From: Desulfobacterales bacterium
GTDB lineage: Bacteria; Desulfobacterota; Desulfobacteria; Desulfobacterales; BuS5
Assembly (NCBI GenBank): GCA_020056865.1
Contig: JAGVGX010000088.1
Span: 1 to 9,473 of the forward strand
DNA length: 9,473 nucleotides
Reading direction: 5' to 3'
Shown here: in pieces, positions 8,077 to 9,473 of the stretch
Position numbering within the stretch: position 1 is the first letter of the stretch
Layout: each line of letters opens with the position of its first letter
Program-made: the position numbers and the translations under genes
Notes under the pieces: model-generated
What the model saw: only the letters and a program-made list of their open reading frames with translations
Database searches by the model: none
What the model was told of the DNA's origin: nothing

Positions 8077-8523
8077 TTATAGTCCTAATCGGGTGATATC
8101 GTTTATTACCTCCTCGTGTTTCAGGTCTTTTTCCAGTTCTATTTTTTCTTTTTCATAATTGTCGCGTGACCAAATTTCAAAATGGTCAAGCACGCCGATA
8201 AGAACAATTTCTTTTTCAAGACAGGCATCTTGCCTTAAGGAGGGAGGGATAAGAAAGCGATCCTGCTTGTCGATAGAACATTCAAATGCCCCACCTACAA
8301 AGAGCCTTCTGAATCTGCGCATGCTGGGGCTTTTTTCAACCAGGGATAATATTTTTGATTCAATTTTGTTCCACTCTTCGAAGGTATAGGCAAACAAGGC
8401 ACTATCCATAGTTGAAATCATAATTCCGTCGATGCCGCTGTTTCGAATAAAATCACGAAACCTTGCCGGAATGATGATTCGACCTTTTGAGTCAATTGTA
8501 TGAAATGAGGTACCTCGAAACAT
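8077..8523 (-). CDS. mraZ: MraZ, transcriptional regulator of the dcw cluster
   Basis: AbrB/SpoVT-like DNA-binding protein; in E. coli it forms ring oligomers and represses its own operon. 148 residues, typical. Two tandem MraZ half-domains are visible. The first has DSKGR (11-15) followed by IIIPARFR; the second has DKQDR (85-89) followed by FLIPPSLR, where the usual Gly of DxxGR is Asp. FEIWSR (115-120) is the conserved C-terminal signature. The ATG at 8521-8523 directly follows GGTGGATT, a plausible ribosome binding site with short spacing that also contains the last of four candidate MraZ boxes. First gene of the tightly packed cluster. Confidence 0.97.
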   Translation of the reverse strand: MFRGTSFHTIDSKGRIIIPARFRDFIRNSGIDGIMISTMDSALFAYTFEEWNKIESKILSLVEKSPSMRRFRRLFVGGAFECSIDKQDRFLIPPSLRQDACLEKEIVLIGVLDHFEIWSRDNYEKEKIELEKDLKHEEVINDITRLGL

Positions 8524-8527
8524 AATC

Positions 8528-8562
8528 CACCATTATTATCCACTTTGCTCCACTAGTAACCA
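8528..8562 (-). promoter_or_regulatory. Candidate MraZ operator: four TGGNN boxes at 10-bp period
   Basis: Read on the minus strand towards mraZ, the boxes are TGGTT (8562-8558), TGGAG (8552-8548), TGGAT (8542-8538) and TGGTG (8532-8528), each separated by exactly 5 bases. E. coli MraZ binds TGGGN direct repeats with 5-base spacers just upstream of mraZ; this array matches that layout, with A or T in the fourth position. One box per helical turn puts all on the same DNA face. The last box overlaps the mraZ ribosome binding site. Arrangement seen directly; function inferred from the E. coli system. Confidence 0.75.
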
Positions 8563-8565
8563 TTA

Positions 8566-8589
8566 ATTATAAATTTGATTACGTGTCAA
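8566..8589 (-). promoter_or_regulatory. Candidate mraZ promoter (unusual spacing)
   Basis: A perfect -35 hexamer TTGACA (8589-8584) is preceded by very AT-rich sequence resembling an UP element. A perfect TATAAT (8571-8566) follows, but only 12 bp away, too short for a normal sigma-70 promoter. At 16-17 bp the sequence offers only ATTAAT or TTAATG. So either the -35 pairs with a weak -10, or the TATAAT is used with a poor -35, or the closeness is regulatory. In any case the start of transcription would fall in or next to the MraZ boxes. Confidence 0.5.
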
Positions 8590-8835
8590 GAAAAAAATAA
8601 AAAAATATGATAAAATTTAATATGGAAGTTTATACTTTTTTGTCTATCGGGGATGGATTGGTAAAAAACGCTGCATTTAAGACTCAAAGTTTAGGCTCAA
8701 AACGCATGAAGACTATTTGGGATATGGTAAAATACATAAGAGTAGGATGGGGGACTCAACGTACACATGTGCTTGGGAACGCACTAAGAAGTTGATTTTT
8801 GATCAATTTAAGAAAATGTCACAGCATTATTATCA
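8590..8835. other. Non-coding stretch between the HU/IHF gene and mraZ; possible decayed repeat
   Basis: No supported gene. Plus-strand open frames here (up to about 60-80 codons) lack a ribosome binding site and recognisable domains. Visible structure: A/T-rich tracts at 8590-8630; GACTCAA twice (8681-8687, 8753-8759); GTAGGATGGG (8742-8751) followed by an 8-bp palindrome CACATGTG (8764-8771); and TTGATTTTTGATCAA (8792-8806). GTAGGATGGG-type sequence resembles interspersed intergenic repeats I recall from many bacterial genomes, so part of 8700-8790 may be a degenerate mobile repeat; this is recall, not a search. No strong terminator for the upstream gene is visible, so readthrough into mraZ is possible. 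Confidence 0.35.
8792..8806. repeat. TTGAT-N5-ATCAA inverted repeat downstream of the HU/IHF gene
   Basis: Perfect 5-base arms around a 5-base loop, 30 bases past the stop codon of the HU/IHF gene; in its message the hairpin is followed by CTTCTT. It is too AT-rich and lacks a long U tract, so it is at best a weak terminator. It matches the TTGATT-N5-TCAA pattern that also spans the -35 regions of the mraZ and HU/IHF promoters. Confidence 0.35.
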
Positions 8836-9117
8836 TCAAGAGTTATTATCAATGGATTCTTTTAATTCTTTGCCTACTTTGAAAAAGGGGAGTTTTTTTG
8901 GTGATACATGTATTGCTGCCCCGGTTTTTGGATTTCTTCCGGTGTATGGGCGGTAATGTTTTACTGTAAAACTTCCAAACCCTCTGATTTCAACACGGGT
9001 GTTGTTAACAAGCGATTTTTTTATTGAATCAAAAAAAACAGTTATAACTTTTTCAGCATCATTCCTATTTAAATCTGCTTTGTCTTTAACAGCATTTATC
9101 AAATCAGATTTATTCAT
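8836..9117 (-). CDS. HU/IHF-family nucleoid DNA-binding protein (IHF-beta-like)
   Basis: Small DNA-bending protein acting as a dimer in the nucleoid. 93 residues, the usual length. Seen: the N-terminal helical dimerisation region MNKSDLINAV onward (1-40), VEIRGFGSF (42-50), and the beta-arm YTGRNPKTG (58-66) with the intercalating proline P63, then the FFKVGKELKE end (78-87). RGFGSF together with the RNPKTG arm resembles IHF beta-type proteins more than classical HU, but subtype cannot be fixed without phylogeny, so I give no symbol. It has its own promoter and an AAGGTGA ribosome binding site. It lies 312 bases upstream of mraZ on the same strand. Confidence 0.93.
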   Translation of the reverse strand: MNKSDLINAVKDKADLNRNDAEKVITVFFDSIKKSLVNNTRVEIRGFGSFTVKHYRPYTGRNPKTGAAIHVSPKKLPFFKVGKELKESIDNNS

Positions 9118-9121
9118 AAAA

Positions 9122-9128
9122 TCACCTT
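9122..9128 (-). promoter_or_regulatory. Strong ribosome binding site of the HU/IHF gene
   Basis: AAGGTGA with 4 bases (TTTT) before the ATG, one of the best Shine-Dalgarno matches in the window. It supports the chosen start. It contrasts with the weak or absent sites at murD, ftsL and ftsI. Confidence 0.7.
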
Positions 9129-9174
9129 CATACTTTGGAAAGAATCATTTTTTAATTACCTGCAATTAATATGA

Positions 9175-9204
9175 ATTATAATAGACAGTTTGATTTCAAG
9201 TCAA
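9175..9204 (-). promoter_or_regulatory. Sigma-70-like promoter for the HU/IHF gene
   Basis: TTGACT (9204-9199), an 18-bp spacer, then TATAAT (9180-9175). The predicted start of transcription falls near 9168, about 50 bases ahead of the ATG. The -35 hexamer lies in a 15-bp imperfect palindrome (9190-9204, one mismatched pair) that could be an operator. This promoter lies wholly in the gap after scpB, so the HU/IHF gene need not depend on readthrough from scpB. Confidence 0.7.
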
Positions 9205-9238
9205 GTATTTTCCTGATTTTTTGAACTTTCATGGGTGT

Positions 9239-9473
9239 TTATTCTTGCTTTGTTGCGCTGATTTCTTCAATTTCTTTTTGGGTTGGAAGATCTTTTCGAT
9301 CTTTTAAACCAAAAAGCTCAAGAAATTGTCTGGTTGTCGCATAAAGCAGAGGCCTCCCGGGGATTTTTTTTCGGCCGACAATTCTGACAAGTTTTTTTTC
9401 AAGCAGCATGCGAATGATGCCCCCGCAGTCGACCCCTCTGATATGTTCAATTTCGTTGCGTATTACCGGCCCA
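9239..9473 (-). CDS. scpB: ScpB, segregation and condensation protein B (C-terminal part only, cut by window edge)
   Basis: Subunit of the SMC-ScpA-ScpB complex that compacts and segregates the chromosome. Only the last 77 codons are in the window; the N-terminal winged-helix domain lies beyond the edge. Seen in the translated fragment: GPVIRNEIEHIRGVD (1-15), then a second winged-helix core with LVRIVGRKKIPGRPLLY (28-44) and TTRQFLELFGLK (46-57), followed by DLPTQKEIEE; these are ScpB hallmarks. It stops with TAA at 9239-9241. No clear terminator follows. The usual Ser-Ser after IRGVD is Cys-Gly here (C16, G17). Confidence 0.93.
   Translation of the reverse strand, partial: GPVIRNEIEHIRGVDCGGIIRMLLEKKLVRIVGRKKIPGRPLLYATTRQFLELFGLKDRKDLPTQKEIEEISATKQE

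Noticed and set aside
8607..8795. Plus-strand open frame of 62 codons in the mraZ upstream region
   Set aside because: No ribosome binding site, no recognisable domain, opposite to all neighbours, and its VGWGTQRTHVLGNAL-like peptide looks like a translated repeat remnant.
8792..8806. Rho-independent terminator for the HU/IHF gene
   Set aside because: The stem is only 5 A/T-rich pairs and no run of U follows; kept only as an inverted repeat.
8717..8956. Plus-strand open frame of 79 codons
   Set aside because: Its 3' half runs antisense through the well-supported HU/IHF gene; no signal supports its start.
1..9473. CRISPR arrays, tRNA/rRNA genes, insertion sequences, defence or toxin-antitoxin genes
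   Set aside because: Read through both strands; no spaced direct-repeat array, no tRNA-like cloverleaf, and no transposase or defence-type protein was found.

Overview
The window is the front two-thirds of a bacterial division and cell wall (dcw) cluster, preceded by two chromosome-architecture genes. Every gene I can support lies on the minus strand, so transcription runs from high to low coordinates. In that order the genes are scpB (3' end only, cut by the window edge), an HU/IHF-family DNA-binding protein, mraZ, rsmH (mraW), ftsL, ftsI, murE, murF, mraY and murD (5' two-thirds only, cut by the other edge).

The organism is a Gram-negative-type bacterium. MurE carries the DNPR signature of the meso-diaminopimelate-adding enzyme, FtsI is a PASTA-less class B penicillin-binding protein, and the gene order mraZ-rsmH-ftsL-ftsI-murE-murF-mraY-murD is the proteobacterial/Desulfobacterota one. 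The AT-rich composition, many 9-10 base homopolymer tracts, and an scpB/IHF-like pair just upstream make me lean to Desulfobacterota (Desulfobacterales-like). This is inference from style and protein character, not proof.

Layout. 9239-9473: end of scpB. 9118-9238: intergenic, with a good sigma-70-like promoter (TTGACT, 18 bp, TATAAT) and a strong Shine-Dalgarno for the HU/IHF gene at 8836-9117. 8524-8835: 312 bp without a supported gene. Its mraZ-proximal part holds four TGGNN boxes at exactly 10-bp period (the expected MraZ operator) and a candidate promoter; the rest is non-coding with a possible decayed interspersed repeat. 998-8523: seven tightly packed genes, with 4-base ATGA overlaps at ftsL/ftsI, ftsI/murE and murE/murF and gaps of 4-16 bases elsewhere. 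921-997: a 77-base gap before murD, the only sizeable gap inside the cluster, containing two short palindromes and no clear ribosome binding site.

How the genes work together. MurD, MurE and MurF build the UDP-MurNAc-pentapeptide in the cytoplasm and MraY transfers it to undecaprenyl phosphate at the membrane. FtsI cross-links septal peptidoglycan under control of the FtsL-containing divisome complex. RsmH methylates 16S rRNA, and MraZ is the likely autoregulator of the whole transcript. ScpB (SMC complex) and the HU/IHF protein handle chromosome compaction upstream.

I found no undescribed multi-gene system; this is a conserved housekeeping locus. The points most worth a second look are the MraZ box array overlapping the mraZ ribosome binding site, a Met replacing the conserved DDYxK lysine of MraY, a 15-bp TTGATT-N5-TCAA motif found in all three regulatory/intergenic positions of the 8.5-9.2 kb stretch, and homopolymer runs in essential genes.
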